Under the pieces are notes generated by a model. The model had not been told where the DNA came from. It saw only the letters and a program-made list of their open reading frames with translations, and ran no database searches. Shown here piece after piece: positions 50,057 through 61,500 of a stretch of 64,000 nucleotides of DNA. The stretch is taken from assembly GCA_900066355.1 (NCBI GenBank), contig FMEL01000009.1, positions 1 through 64,000 on the forward strand, written 5' to 3'. Within the stretch, counting starts at the first letter, position 1. Each line of letters begins with the position of its first letter. The DNA is from an uncultured Ruminococcus sp. GTDB lineage: Bacteria > Bacillota > Clostridia > Lachnospirales > Lachnospiraceae. The position numbers and the translations under genes were made by a program.

Positions 50057-51156
50057 CTATGTGTCCGAATCTTTCACATGCTCTGCTTCCTTGTTTTCTG
50101 TATTTAATTCTTTTGCCAGACTCTCTTCCGAAAACTCATACAGGTCAAATTCCTGTGTCCTCGTCAGTTTCACTTCCATCCGATGCCGCATATACGCTTC
50201 CACATCAAACTCATTTTTCTTATCGTAGTCTGACAGCTCCTTATACCGTTTGTGTTTGGTAATATCGAACTTGTCACTGAAAAATGGTCTTACACCTCGA
50301 AGCTGCAAGATACATTTGCTGCCATCCATGACCGCAAGTTCGTCCCGGCTCATCAATTCCTTTCCTGTTTTTTGATAGTTCATCCCGTAAGAACGGCTCT
50401 GTCCACGGGTGTCCGAAGTGTTATATAAATCAATCGTTTCTTTTCCCAGCGTCTCGGAAATCTCCTTTAAGGTCGAACTTTCCTTACCGCCAAGGAATAA
50501 CATCGTGTCGCAGTTACCTAAGATTGTCTCAGCTGCATCTTTGTAGATCGTCTTTAACTGGGACTGCGACTGGAGGATAATGGATGCAGAGATTTCCCTG
50601 CTACGGATGGTGGCGATCAGCTTGTCAAACTTTGGAATCTGACCGATATTTGCGAACTCGTCACAGAGGATTCTGACATGATATGGCAATCTTCCATGAT
50701 GTACATCGTCCGCTCTGTCACATAACAGGTTGAATAACTGGCTGTACATCATCGCCACAACAAAGTTAAAGGTATCATCCGTATCAGAAATGATAATAAA
50801 CAGTGCTGTCCTCTGGTCACCTACCATATCCAATTCCATCTCATCATAGCTCATGATCTCACGAAGCTCTGCAATGTCAAACGGTGCAAGCCTTGCACCA
50901 CAGGAAATCAAAATACTCTTTGCTGTTTTTCCTGCCGCCAGTTTATATTTCTTATACTGACGCACTGCAAAATGCTCCGGTTCTTCCTTTTCCAGTTCCT
51001 CAAACAGCATATCTACTGCATTTTTAAATGTCTCATCATCTTCCCTTGTTTCCGAAGCGTTGATAAACTCAAGCAGGGTCGCAAAGTTCTGTTCTTCTTC
51101 CGGTGCTTCATACCAGATATAGCCGATCAGGGCACAGTACAGAAGCCTCTCTGCTT
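50057..51156 (-). CDS. virD4: VirD4/TraG coupling protein, exon 2 (C-terminal part)
   Basis: This exon begins at the predicted 3' splice site with codons for (K)AERLLYCALIGYIW, directly continuing exon 1 (TGG ACG A/AA GCA). It carries Walker B in RILCDEFANIGQIPKF (near residue 435 of the spliced protein) and ILQSQSQLKTIYKDAAETIL. Exons 1 and 2 total 1896 bases, encoding 631 residues. Coupling proteins hand the relaxase-DNA complex to the channel. The ATG at 51010 is internal. The stretch 49922-50056 before maff2 holds a small GCCC/GGGC hairpin and no clear gene. Confidence 0.9.
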
Positions 51157-51198
51157 ATAGTGATAGGTAAGGTTTTGATATTATCTCCACCTTTTCCC

Positions 51199-51245
51199 CC
51201 ACTTCACACCGGACATGCGACTTTCACCGCATCCGGCGCTCCATC
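51199..51245 (-). ncRNA. Domain V of group II intron 1
   Basis: On the minus strand GAGCGCCGGATGCGG, a GAAA loop and GTCGCATGTCCGGTG form the domain V hairpin with its AGC triad. Domain VI (GTGGGGGAAAAGG..CCTTACC) follows and contains a plausible bulged A before the 3' splice site. Confidence 0.8.
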
Positions 51246-51288
51246 GATTGTCTTCACGAGACATTTAATCAGTCACCAAATTTAAGTT

Positions 51289-53196
51289 TTATATTATTGC
51301 TGACAGGTTCGCCTGCTCTCGCAGACTATTGATTTTCACGAGCATCTTTTTTGTGATATTGAGTGTTTTTATCAGGTCTTTTATTACTGCTTGGGGCAGT
51401 TCTTGTAACAGAATCAGATATTTTTTGTGAATCAGAACCATGTTTTTATATCTTTCAAATCCACCAAGTGCTCTTGGTACTTTGAGCCATACAGCTACAT
51501 GTTCCGCATCTGCGAATTCTTCTCCACTGATTGCACATTTTCCCTTTTGAGCAGAAAATAAAGATATTTTACTGTCATGGTATTCTGTGCTATGACCAAC
51601 GGATATTTTTTCTCTCAGTCCTTTCAGAACATACTGATTAAGGTTAAGTTCTGTATGAATCGGAGCACGACCTTCTTTTGTATAACTACAAACGATTGAT
51701 CTCTTCGCCATCGGTATTTTATTTTTGATGAATGCAATCGGATAGATCATCTGGTCAATTCCTGAAACATATCGAATCATTTTTGACTGTCCGAATCTTT
51801 CCTTTTCTGCTTGGGTGATAGTTCCACCCTCACGTTTTAGCATACTTCCTGTTTCTGTATTTAACCTGTTCGTCAAAACTGTCATTACTCGCCTATGGAA
51901 TTCTCTGCAATCAATACTGATACAGGTGGCAAGCTGATAGTAATTCTGTATGCCTAACACCATAGAGTTATATAGCTGAATTTCTGATAAACAACTTTTT
52001 TTCTCTCGGGGTTTTGCGATGTTTTTCGCTTGTTCCACTAGCTTTGCTCTTTCAATTTCAACCTTTTTGTCACAGATTGCCGACTGCACCACATATTTAT
52101 GATGCTTCAACCTTACCCTTATTTTGAATCCAAGAAACTCTGACCACCGTTTTCTGGTGTTCACAATCCTTGTTTTCTCAGGGGACACCTCTAATTTCAA
52201 CCTCTCTTCAATCCACGCCGTAACCGCTTCTTTTGTCCTGACTGCGTCCTCTTTCGTTCTACAGAAAATCCTAAAATCATCCGCATACCGAATGATATGC
52301 ATTTCTTTCATTTCTGTGTTTTTCATAATCCTATAACCATGGCTTTTATCAAAAACTTTAGTTTTTCCGATTATTCTTTCTCGCCCTCTGCTTATAGCAA
52401 TCGGATTTTCCTCCCATTGACTAGCTATCCACCAATCCAATTCATTTAGAACGATGTTTGCCAGTAGTGGTGAGATAATTCCTCCCTGTGGTGTACCCTT
52501 GTTGGGCAGTACCGTTGTATTATCGGGCATTTTAATTGGAGCTGTTAGTATTCGCTTGATAATAAAAATCAGCGTTTTATCATGGATACCCAGCGACCAT
52601 ATCTGTCTGATTAACTTGCTATGATTTACGTTATCGAAAAATCCTTTAATATCAAACTCAATAACATAATGAAGATTCATCATTTGAAGCATGGTGTAGG
52701 TTCTGTTAATGGCATGTTCAACGGATCTATTCGGGCGAAATCCATAACTATTATTGCAGAACTTTGCTTCGCAGATTGGTTCCATGATCTGCTTGATACA
52801 TTGCTGTATCAACCTATCCCATATGCATGGGATTCCCAGCGGACGTGTTTTTCCGTTTGGTTTCGGGATATCTTTCCGTCTTACAGGCTTTGGTCTGTAG
52901 CCGTGTTCGCTTCCCGTAACAATAAATCTCACTCTTTTTACCACATCATCAGGAGTTTGACTCCCAATATCTGTGATGTTCTTTTTGTCTGTTCCTGCCG
53001 TGTAGCTGCCTTTGTTCGCTTTGATGTTTCGGTACGCAAGTAAAATGTTATCCCTGCTCAGTATCAAATCCATAAGATTCTCAAATACTTCACCGTTCTG
53101 ACTTTTTTGATATAGTTCATCAAAAGTACCTTGCATTCCGTAGTACTCCGCATGACGCAAGTCATCTACACATAATGTTTTACTTTTCTTTGGCAT
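51289..53196 (-). CDS. Group II intron-encoded reverse transcriptase/maturase
   Basis: This 635-residue protein has RT blocks (DIKGFFDNVNHSKLIRQIW near residue 190, GTPQGGIISPLLANIVLNEL near 235) and YADD in IIRYADDFRIF near 315. Maturase domain X follows. The C-terminus keeps part of an HNH region (GKCAISGEEFADAEHVAVWL..YKNMVLIHKKY), but the second Cys pair seen in the intron 2 enzyme is missing, so the endonuclease may be degenerate. It should still support splicing of virD4. Confidence 0.92.
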   Translation of the reverse strand: MPKKSKTLCVDDLRHAEYYGMQGTFDELYQKSQNGEVFENLMDLILSRDNILLAYRNIKANKGSYTAGTDKKNITDIGSQTPDDVVKRVRFIVTGSEHGYRPKPVRRKDIPKPNGKTRPLGIPCIWDRLIQQCIKQIMEPICEAKFCNNSYGFRPNRSVEHAINRTYTMLQMMNLHYVIEFDIKGFFDNVNHSKLIRQIWSLGIHDKTLIFIIKRILTAPIKMPDNTTVLPNKGTPQGGIISPLLANIVLNELDWWIASQWEENPIAISRGRERIIGKTKVFDKSHGYRIMKNTEMKEMHIIRYADDFRIFCRTKEDAVRTKEAVTAWIEERLKLEVSPEKTRIVNTRKRWSEFLGFKIRVRLKHHKYVVQSAICDKKVEIERAKLVEQAKNIAKPREKKSCLSEIQLYNSMVLGIQNYYQLATCISIDCREFHRRVMTVLTNRLNTETGSMLKREGGTITQAEKERFGQSKMIRYVSGIDQMIYPIAFIKNKIPMAKRSIVCSYTKEGRAPIHTELNLNQYVLKGLREKISVGHSTEYHDSKISLFSAQKGKCAISGEEFADAEHVAVWLKVPRALGGFERYKNMVLIHKKYLILLQELPQAVIKDLIKTLNITKKMLVKINSLREQANLSAII

Positions 53197-53907
53197 AAGG
53201 CATCACCTCCTCTCGAAAGTGACCCTTTTGGTCTTACTCGTAATCCTTATCATTAGACTGAATAATGCCTGTTTATTTCAACCGACTTGTGACCATTCCT
53301 CCGAGTTCCTCTTTTTCGCAGAACTCATCATAAGTTCGATCACGGCTTTTCAGCACCAGTTCACCTGCTTATTTTCTTCGTCAGGCTATCCCCTAATGGA
53401 ATCTGGTGCCTTTCCACGTTCCGATAATCCTATCTGTACATATATCCTTAGATCTCTGCTATAGTCCTGTCAGCTTGGATGTGCCTGTAACACAACATGG
53501 TCGTTCGTAGGGCGAATTTCTACTGAACCACACTGACTGCGCTTTAACGCACCCATACATTTCTATATGGTCTTCTTTTAGAACCGTACATTCGCAGTTT
53601 TCGTCAGTTTACTCGCCAAAGTAAACATTCTAATCATAGATATTTTATAGATCCTAGACCTATAGGTAGCGCACCCCACCTCTGGGGCGTTTTCGAGAAT
53701 CTTTTGGCAGATTCCTACGACTACTCTCGGTCGTTGTCACGGAGCTTCTCACCCCAACCATTACAGCTGACGCAAGTCCGTCAAGGATAGACGTTTCAGG
53801 GCGTTACCCCATCATTCCACCTATCGGATTACCAGTTCACAGACTGGTTATTATTTAATAAACCAACACTGTGCGCAGACTTTTTACCGCCTGCGAACGT
53901 GTCGCAC

Positions 53908-54703
53908 TCGTCCAGAAATCCTCACTGGACTTCTCGCCTTCCCCTTTCGTGTTCACCATGATCGTATTTACCAGTTTCAAAATATCCTTTTCCGAATGGA
54001 TATAGTGGAAGGGGTTATAATGCATACTCTTGGAAAAATTGATCGTATTCAATACTTTCACTTTATATCCATGCCGTACCAGCATCTTTCCGCACTCAAT
54101 GATGATCGTCCCTTTCGGGTCCGTGACCACATAACTGATGTATTTTCCCATCTGCATCAAGTTGGGTTTTACATAAAAACGTGTCTTTCCTGAGCCAGAT
54201 CCGCCAATCACGATCACGTTCTTGTTCCTCGCAAATTTCGGATTCTTTGGTCTGCCATTCATGGTCAGCCGTTCCGTCATGGTCAGCAGGATATTGTTTT
54301 CAAATACCGGGTCGATAAAGGGTGCAATGTCTTTTGCCGTCCCCCATCTTGCCGAACCATACTCCACTCCCTGCCGGAACTTTTTGGCATTTTTTCCTTT
54401 CATGTAGACCATGAGCTTCACTGCCACGGCTCCAGTAATCCCAACCAGCAATTCATTTTTATGCATACTTGGGAGAATCCTGCTAAATGCCATCTGGAAA
54501 TTTAAGATCAGTACCATCAGTCTTTCTATCATGGAATCACCTACACAGTATTGATATAACCATGCCAGCTTATTTCCCACATAAAAGATCACGATATATG
54601 GAAGATTCATCAGAACAATCCGAAGCAGCTTATGTACATCCACCGGCGGTAATCTCTCCAGGTATCCTTTTCCTACACCAAGCAACTTCTGTAATCTGCT
54701 CAT
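53908..54703 (-). CDS. virD4: VirD4/TraG coupling protein, exon 1 (N-terminal part)
   Basis: The first 265 residues have two N-terminal transmembrane segments (about 28-48 and 85-100), then the EYGSARWGTAKDI block and Walker A VIGGSGSGKTRFYVKPN near 170, with VVTDPKGTI following. Authentic sequence ends at SSEDFWT; the open frame runs on 17 codons into the intron to 53855. The start overlaps the PcfB stop codon (ATGA). Confidence 0.9.
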
Positions 54704-55227
54704 AATGACGGCTCCTTCTCCTTTCCTTTTGTTTTCTCCAGTTCCCTGTGCTTTGCAAGCGATTTGGTGATTGCCTGCTGTAACTTCTTCCTCACAGATG
54801 GTTTTTTGTCCTTATTCAGAGACTTGCCCGTGTATTCCTTAAAAGCGGCAGTCATCACATCAGCATCCCTTGCCTTAAAGAACACATAGTATCTTGGCGG
54901 GTCCGCAGTCACATCTTTTTTCAGGCTGAAATCAATGCTGTACTTCTTTGCTACCCGTTCAAAAGACTTGATGTTTCCATCTGTGATCTCAATGTTGGAC
55001 AGCTGTACATTCTGCTTCATCAGCTTATCAAGGCTCTGTTTTCCCTTGTAGGTCTTAGCCTCCTTTTCCTTCTGGGGCTGCTTCTGGTTTGTTTTCTGTC
55101 CCTGCTGTTTTTTCTCCTGCTCCATCTTTGCAAGAGCCTTTACCATGGCAGCTTTCAGCAAGTTGGCAGTGACCTTGCCACAGCGGATACAAAGTGAGAC
55201 TGTTTTCTCATTCACTTCATCCTGCAA
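54700..55227 (-). CDS. PcfB-like DUF3801 protein
   Basis: This 175-residue protein begins EVNEKTVSLCIRCGKVTANL and has the DUF3801 core (IEITDGNIKSFERVAKKYSIDFSLKKD, PPRYYVFFKARDADVMTAAFKEY, both discontinuous with the linker). The linker and C-terminal tail are Lys/Glu-rich. PcfB of pCF10 binds the coupling protein PcfC; here the gene is translationally coupled to virD4, which supports the same partnership. Confidence 0.85.
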   Translation of the reverse strand: MQDEVNEKTVSLCIRCGKVTANLLKAAMVKALAKMEQEKKQQGQKTNQKQPQKEKEAKTYKGKQSLDKLMKQNVQLSNIEITDGNIKSFERVAKKYSIDFSLKKDVTADPPRYYVFFKARDADVMTAAFKEYTGKSLNKDKKPSVRKKLQQAITKSLAKHRELEKTKGKEKEPSL

Positions 55228-55266
55228 TCACACCACGCCCTTTCTTCTCTCACTGCTGTCTTATCC

Positions 55267-55419
55267 TCATTTATCACATTGCTGCTCCTTTCCTCTCTTT
55301 TCTGCCAGTTTCATATATTCTTTTTCTGATTCCGCCCCCACTTTGATACAGCACCAAAGGACAAATCCATATACCAGAAATACTGCAGCCGCAGCAACGA
55401 TCAATACTGTTTTTGTCAT
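55267..55419 (-). CDS. Small single-pass membrane protein
   Basis: This 50-codon gene starts ATG at 55417-55419 with GGGAG 9 bases upstream. It encodes MTKTVLIVAAAAVFLVYGFV LWCCIKVGAESEKEYMKLAEKR..., i.e. one N-terminal transmembrane helix and a charged tail. It lies between the adhesin and PcfB genes in the same direction. A longer open frame on this strand (to 55495) is in another frame and lacks a start site. The function is unknown. Confidence 0.6.
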   Translation of the reverse strand: MTKTVLIVAAAAVFLVYGFVLWCCIKVGAESEKEYMKLAEKRGKEQQCDK

Positions 55420-55454
55420 CTTCTTTTCTCCCTTCACATCTCTTGAAATTTTTC

Positions 55455-55491
55455 AAAAGGGCATCTATGAATCCTGTGTCCATAAATGCCC
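55455..55491 (-). terminator. Terminator after adhesin gene
   Basis: GGGCAT-x-TATG pairs with CATA-x-ATGCCC and is followed by TTTTG on the minus strand. It lies 30 bases past the adhesin stop and may partly separate adhesin and transfer-gene expression. Confidence 0.6.
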
Positions 55492-55521
55492 TCATCCATT
55501 ACTGAAAAATCCTATGATCTC

Positions 55522-58500
55522 TTATTTTTTCTTTTTGCGAAGAATCACTGTGCCACCAAGACCAGCCATTCCAGCCCCTGCAAGCAGAATCCAGAACAGA
55601 ATCGGAGTATTATCTCCTGTCTTTGGTGAAGTCGATTTCTTTGTTTCTTCTGTGGTTTTCGTCTCCGGCGTTGGTGTGGTTTCTGGTGTTTCCGTCGGTG
55701 TCTCTGTTGGAGTTTCCTCCGGTTTCGCCTCATCCTTCATCACAACCTTCTGGATTTCTCCAGTATCTTTGACCGTAAACTTTACATCCTCTGCAACCAA
55801 ATAACCGTCCGGTGCAGTTTCTTCACGAAGGGTATATTCCCCGATTGGAAGCATCTCAATATAGTGTGGTTTTTCTTCAGATGTCCAGCTTTCTACGGTC
55901 TTTCCATCTTTGTCAAGGATTGTCAGTTTCGCTCCTGGCAGCTCCTTACCAGAAATATCGGTCTTGGAAATCTGCACTTTTGTCACATCATCCTTCATTT
56001 CCACTTTCTGTACTTCACTGGTATCTTCCACCGTAAAAGTGATGCTCTCTGCTGTCACATAACCGTCCGCAGGAAGTGTTTCTGTCATGGTGTACTTCTT
56101 GCCAGCGGTCAGTTCTTTGATGATATGTGCTTCTTTACCGGAAGTCCATTCATCCACAGTGTTTCCACTCTCATCTGTGACTTTTAGTTTTGCTCCCTCA
56201 ATCTCCTTTCCGTCTGTCAGGGATGTTTTGGTAAACTCTACGGTTGTCGGCTCATCTTCAAAAGTGAACGCATAAGACAGTGTTTCCTTATCTGCCCCAC
56301 CATATTCAAAAGTAAATTCCTGTACCTGGTCTGTTGTCGCAAATCCCGGTGCCGGGGAAGTTTCTTTCACATAGTAGGTATAGCCAAGTGGCAGATCTGC
56401 CGTAAAGGTCAGTTTTCCTTCCTTATCCGTAGCCTGCTCCTCAATAACCGTATTTGCTTTCAGGATCACATCGCCTTTTGCATTGACAATATCTTCTTTA
56501 TTGCACAGGGCAAATACAGCCCCTTCCAGTACACGGTCGGAATCTTTTTCTTTCTTTAGCACGTTCACTTCTGCCTTCTGACGTTTGTTCTGCCAGTCAG
56601 CGGAATAAGTAACAACTGCGGTATTCTGGTCACGGTAAGTCAAATCTACTTCACGAGTTTCTCCATCCAAGACATATCCACTTGCTGTCTCTTTCTCTTT
56701 GACATAGTATTTGCCAAGAGGAAGGTCTGTCAGTTTTGCCACGCCTGTTTCATCCGTCGTGATCGTTGCTACCAGTGCATCTTTCTTGTAGTAATCTTCA
56801 CTCTCGCCATCCGCTGCTTTTATATCTTCTAAGGCATAAACCTCAAAAGTAACCTCTTTCAGGGAACCGGAAAGATATTCAAACAGATGCTTCATCCATC
56901 CGCCAATGGAATCCAGTGCAGATACTTTCTCCAGGAACTCACCTTTTTTATTGATGATAAGTGTTCCGGTTGGCACTGCATCTTTCATCTCTACCTTCTG
57001 GATCTCGGCAGTATCGTCCACAGTAAAAGAAACTTCTTCCGCCATCAGATAGCCATAAGGAGCCATTTCTTCACGAAGGGTATACGTCTCCCCGGCTGTG
57101 AGTCTTTCAATCAGATGTTCCTCACCCTTTACAGACTTCCATGTATCTACCACATTTCCATCCTTATCAAGCACCGTAAGCGTTGCCCCTGAAAGTTCCA
57201 CGCCTGTCGTAATATCAGACTTCGTAAAGGTTACTTTTGTCGGCTGGTTCTTAAATACAGATTCCAGCTCTACCACTTTCACATCCTGTCCCTGATATTT
57301 GGCAGTCACTTCCAAAGTCTCAAAAGAAGAGACATACCCTGCCGGAGCTGCAAGTTCTTTGATATAGTAAGTACCAAATGGAAGGTCAACGTCAAATACT
57401 GCCCTTCCATCTTCCCCACTGACTGCTTTTCCAAGTAAGGTATCTGCCTTCACAATCACTTCTTCATGTGTCAGAATATCTTCTTTTGCATAGATGCCAA
57501 ACTCTGCACCTGCCACAACCGTTTCTGTCTCTGCATCCTGTTTTACTACGGACACTTCCACTTTCTGACGGTCATTCTCAAAAGTTGCTGTCTGCTCGAT
57601 GACTGGTGTTTTCTGGTCTTTGTATTCAAATGTTACTGTCTGTGCTTCTTCGTTTAACACAAAGCCCTCTGGTGCTGTCTTTTCAACAATCTTATAGGTT
57701 CCAAGTGGAAGGTCGGTGATCTGTGCCTTTCCATCCTTATCCGTGGTAACAGTTCCTACCAGTTCCCCGGAAGCATACTCCAGGATACGGTTTCCGTTAT
57801 CATCTTTCTGGAAGTCTGCTGTATAAATATCTTCTGCAGCATACATCTCAAAGACTGCTCCCTCCAAAGTTTCTTTCTGATAAGTAAAGTCATCTTTATA
57901 ACCATTTAAGACCTTACCCTGTTTTACGATGTTCAGTTCTCCCTTAACCGGATGATTCTCGTATGCAATCTCGATGATCACATCGCCGGAAGTTCCGTCC
58001 ATCTGATATGCTGTATTGGAATCTACATTCACCTCATAGTAATTCTCATTGAGCGTATATCCATAAGGTGCGTTCACTTCCTCAATACGGTAATGTCCAA
58101 TTTTCAGATTCTGTGGAAGGATTAAGTATCCCTGCTCATCTGTAAAATAAGATTTGTGTTTTACCGTCGTCGGATAGGTTGTTACCTGTTCCACATACTT
58201 TTCTGTATCCAGGTTAAAAATCTTAAACTCTGTATTCTTCTGAAGCACTGCTTTCTTTGTCTCATCGTCCTGTTTGATGATCTTCAGCTTTGCTTCAAAC
58301 TCTTTGTCAAGCAGCACTCTCCATACCTGCGGTGTAGTCGGATGATTTTCCGTAATCTGCACGATGAAATCATTGACCGGAGTGTAATTATGTGGCGTGG
58401 TTGTTTCACGGACGATGTAAGTTCCATAAGGAAGTGCAATACTGCGGGCATACCCTTTCTCATCCGTAAAGATCTCTGTTGCACCATTTTCCCCTATCAC

Positions 58501-61500
58501 TACCGGCTTGACAGAATCAAAGTCATAGCTGCCATCTTCTTTTACTGTCAGGGATGATACCAGATAAGCGGTAAATCCTGCACCTTTCAGTAAATCGGCA
58601 TCTGTCTTTCCGTTGTTCGCTGCCTTGATAATCTCAAATGGCTGCTTCATCACCTGTTCCAGAGACAGACAGTCACGCTTCACTTCCGCTACAAGATCAC
58701 CCTCGTAGTTGCAGACCAGATCATGTTCTTCTTCATCTGCCAGGTAACCCGTTGGCGGAGTAATCTCTTTTACATAGTAATTACCAAGGTATAATCCATC
58801 TACGGAAGCCTGTCCATTCTTATCTGTTGTGAGAGTGGCAACCTGCTCGCCTGCTTTGTAGATCACACCAGTTGCTCCATCCGGATGGACAATATCCTCA
58901 CGGGCATACAGTCCATAGACTGCCTTTTCTAAAGTAGCATCTCCCTGTGGAACAGCCTTCTTTGTTTCTTTGTCCTGCTTCTGTAAGGAAATCTTTGCTA
59001 TCACACGCTCGTTTCTGAAGGTATGCTTAAATGTCAGTTTCGCTTCCTTATCGTTTGTATAAGAAAAAGTAAACGTATAGACATCATCCGCATTTCTCAG
59101 ATAGCCTTCCGGAGCCTGTACTTCCTTTACATCATAGGAAAATCCCAGCGGCAGGTCTGCGGTAAACTTCGCCATTCCATCATTTCCAGTTGTCACTTTC
59201 TCAATCAGAGTGCCTTTCTTTACAACAACCGTTCCATCTGCATTTTTAATGTCACTGGCTGCATAAAGTCCAAAAATTCCTCCATCCAGAGGATTTTCTG
59301 TATCCTTATCCTGCTTTGTCACAATCACTTCTGCTTTCTGTCTGTCATTCGTAAAGGTTGTCTCAGAAAAAACAACATCTACATTCTGTCCTGCATAAGA
59401 AAGAGTGACAGACTTTTCTTCCCCGGCATTATAAAATCCGGTCGGAGCCTGTTTTTCTTTGACGATATATGTACCAAGATGCAGGTTTTTCAGAATGACT
59501 GCCCCATTCGAGTCTGTTGTCAGATTCTCTTTGACCAGATCACCCTTGCTGTAAACCTTGGCACCATAAGCAGTTTTAATATCTGCCCCGGCATACACAT
59601 CATAAATCGCACCTTTCTGTCTGCGTTTTTCATACTTAAATGTTGTTCCATTCTCGGTGACATCTGCACCTGTCAGAACCTGACCTTCTTTATAAACAGT
59701 CAGCTGGCCCATCTGTTCTTCATCCGGAACAGTCACAGTTGCTGTTTTGCTGACTTCCAGTTTTACGTTGTAAGCAGTTGCATTGATACGGTATCCTGTC
59801 GGAGCTGTAATCTCTTTCAGATATACGGTATTCTGTGTCTTAATGATCTGTACGGACGCTTCCCCATTCGCATCAGTTGCCGGTAACTTTGTGATCAAAT
59901 TTGTACAGTTTGCATCACTGTATAAACCAAACACGGCACCTGCCAGCTTTGCGTTTGCTTTTGCATCTCTTTTAATCACCTTAACACTTGCGTACTGTAC
60001 CCATGTTACTTTGAAGTCCACATATTTTTCATCATCAACACCTTCACCAAATACCAGTGCCAGGTCCTGTGAACCAGATCCGGTACTGATCTTATACGCA
60101 GAATAATCTTTTGTTACACTGCCTTTCATCGTTGCAGACCAGTTTCCTGCGACATCCTGTACCTGTGTAAGAGGTGCAGATAAGTAAAACTTGGTTCCAC
60201 CACTGATTTCCACTGCTTCGCCAGCTTTGCTTGTCTTTCCGGTTGTCACGTTGTGAAGTTTCACACCACTTGGAAGTTTCATTGTGATACTCTGCAGTTC
60301 ATCTGCTTTAAAAATGATTTCCTTTGTTCTCTGGCTGTTGCCATCTACATAGGCTGTCACATCTGCATCAGAAAAACTCATATCTACATCTGGAATCTCC
60401 GGCTGTGAAATACAGTAATTATACAGTTTCATTGCAAGTGTCTTTGCTGTACCGCTTGCACCGGAAAAGGCAGAATCTCCACCATTAGCATAAGATGCTG
60501 CCAGATGTACCAGAATAAATCTGGCACCTGCACTTAGGTTTCCATATCCATTTTCCTCTGTGAAAAATCCTTCATCACCGGAAGCCTTTGTGCCATAGTA
60601 ACAAACCTTTGCCAGCTTCTTACCATCACTGAGCTTTGTAATATCATAAGTACCACTTCCCGGACTGGATTTAGAAGGCTCCACGCAATATGCTGTTGCA
60701 GAAACATTACCAAACTGAACCGTATATTTGTAAGTCAGATAACTTCCATACCCGTAATCCGAATACTGATAACAGGTTCCTCTTGTTACTGTAACTTTCT
60801 TGGTACTCTGTGTTGCAATGTCTGTTGCCATGAAAGTAACCGCTTCTCCTTCTTCCATAGAATAAAGGTCGATACCGTTCTCCGCTGCCTGATCCATTAC
60901 TTCTGAAACAGCCAGACCGGATTCTTCATCTGTCGTCACTTCCTGCTCATCTGTAAGATCAGTTACAATTTCTTTTGACCCGTCCGAATCAGCATCTTCA
61001 TCCGCATTACCGGAATCTTCTGTTTCACCGGCATTTCCTTCACCAGCTGTATTTTCAGAAGAACTCTTTGTCTGTTCTTCTGTTTCTGGCTCTTTTACCG
61101 TAATGTTTCTGCTTACTCTGTAAGCTGGGTGACCGCTGACTGGCTCTACTGCATAGACAGCTTTGTAGGTATCCGGTGTATGTGCGTCAAAATCTGTACC
61201 GGCTTCACTCTTTGCTTCATGGAATAAAACTTTCACCTTTTTTTCATTCACGCCCTCTATACCGGACAGATCGACTTCCACCTCAAATTCTTCTCCATAG
61301 GGAATCTCAATATCCTTTGCTTCCACAATTTCATCTTTATCAAGAGTATCCTGCACATCCTGCAGTTCCGGATATTGCTGTTCAAATGAAGTTGGCTCTG
61401 GTTCTAATTCAGAAGCAGAAACCGTGACTGGTTGAACGATAACAGACGCCAAAGTTGCAACTGCCATAAATCCTGACAAGAATCTTTTAAATCGCATTTT

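Larger units (their letters stand above)
51157..53907 (-). mobile_element. Group II intron 1 in virD4
   Basis: The intron starts GTGCGACACG, the canonical group II 5' end, and ends CCTATCACTAT, following the AY rule. Removing 2751 bases rejoins virD4 in frame (DFWTKAERLLY). The encoded reverse transcriptase lies at 51289-53196. The 53197-53907 segment is the 5' ribozyme part (domains I-IV) with no gene. It is a different lineage from intron 2: both the RNA start and the RT sequence are dissimilar. Confidence 0.9.

Noticed and set aside
55274..55495. 73-codon minus-strand frame before PcfB
   Set aside because: A shorter frame in the same place (55267-55419) has a start site and encodes a plausible membrane helix; this one crosses the adhesin terminator.
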